From the NCBI GenBank assembly GCA_027019325.1, contig JALUWT010000017.1, forward strand, positions 1-33,891: a stretch of 33,891 nucleotides of DNA, in the 5' to 3' direction. The position numbers and the translations under genes were made by a program. Below are positions 33,732 to 33,891 of this stretch, piece after piece. Positions within the stretch are counted from its first letter, which is position 1; each line of letters begins with the position of its first letter. Under the pieces are notes generated by a model. It did no database searches and was not told the DNA's origin. It saw only the letters and a program-made list of their open reading frames with translations. The DNA comes from Sulfurimonas sp. GTDB lineage: Bacteria; Campylobacterota; Campylobacteria; Campylobacterales; Sulfurimonadaceae.

Positions 33732-33891
33732 ATGGCACAAGTACCAGAAAATATTGGATGTGAAAATTCAGAATGTATTGCAAAAGATGAGTGTAAAAGA
33801 CAGGTGATTGCTAAAAATGGCACAGCAGTTGAGGTAAGAGAGTTCGGTGGAACAGCTGCAAAGAAATGTGGTAAATTTTTACCAAAAGACT
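33732..33891 (+). CDS. Small Cys-rich protein, partial at window end
   Basis: Too short for the ORF track. The ATG at 33732 has GGAG upstream and opens a frame that runs to the window edge: 53 residues beginning MAQVPENIGCENSECIAKDEC, with a fourth Cys in AAKKCGKF. The spacing CX4CX5C near the N-terminus suggests metal or Fe-S binding, but I do not recognise the family. A TATAAT lies about 30 bases upstream (TTTGACTATAATTTC). Confidence 0.6.
   Translation, partial: MAQVPENIGCENSECIAKDECKRQVIAKNGTAVEVREFGGTAAKKCGKFLPKD

Noticed and set aside
1-33891. CRISPR arrays, tRNA or rRNA genes, insertion sequences, prophage genes or integration sites.
   Set aside because: No regularly spaced repeats, cloverleaf sequences, transposase or integrase frames were seen.

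Overview
The window looks like chromosome of a free-living Campylobacterota (Epsilonproteobacteria), most likely Sulfurimonas or a close relative. The evidence is AT-rich DNA with A-rich Lys codons, GCTATAAT-type -10 boxes, tightly packed genes with 1-4 base overlaps, DUF2393 proteins, a glutamine synthetase lacking the adenylylation tyrosine (as in Helicobacter pylori), and a small soluble histidine kinase of the type common in this group. The genus is an inference. No tRNA, rRNA, IS element, prophage or CRISPR array was seen. No gene-free stretch exceeds 300 bases.

Layout. 1-3112 (+): the end of bioF, a lone ABC ATPase and a class A penicillin-binding protein, overlapping head to tail. 3109-5709 (-): leuA followed by a soluble histidine kinase. 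5876-7306 (-): glnA with a terminator hairpin. 7413-11113 (-): a three-gene operon of a 75-residue unknown protein, an OlsF-like bifunctional acyltransferase and an EAL-CBS-GGDEF protein. 11193-11824: a small HTH protein diverging from a Lys/Ala-repeat histone H1-like protein with a consensus sigma70 promoter. 11811-17610 (-): pstS, then pstC-pstA-pstB-phoU-phoR. 17694-20702: two outer-membrane porins flanking a small exported unknown protein. 20772-21974 (-): a fatty acid desaturase. 22117-25907 (+): ilvE, an SPFH protein, hisIE and two DUF2393 membrane proteins. 25920-28234 (-): purF and a YhcC-type radical SAM gene. 28393-33891: a DnaJ-domain protein, a DUF234 protein, a Y-family polymerase, a membrane GGDEF-EAL protein and the start of a small Cys-rich protein.

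The main result is a phosphate-starvation regulon that can be read from the DNA. Five promoters share one layout: two TGTAAYN repeats with an 11-base period, then exactly 9 bases, then a -10 hexamer of the form TATNNT. They stand before pstC, pstS, the phosphate-porin gene, the 105-residue exported-protein gene, and the operon holding the OlsF-like gene. The last two extend the regulon beyond phosphate uptake. One points to replacement of phospholipids by phosphorus-free ornithine lipids, with a c-di-GMP enzyme in the same transcript. The other is an unrecognised exported protein sharing a divergent double operator with the porin. A PhoR-like kinase closes the pst operon, but no PhoB-type response regulator is in the window.
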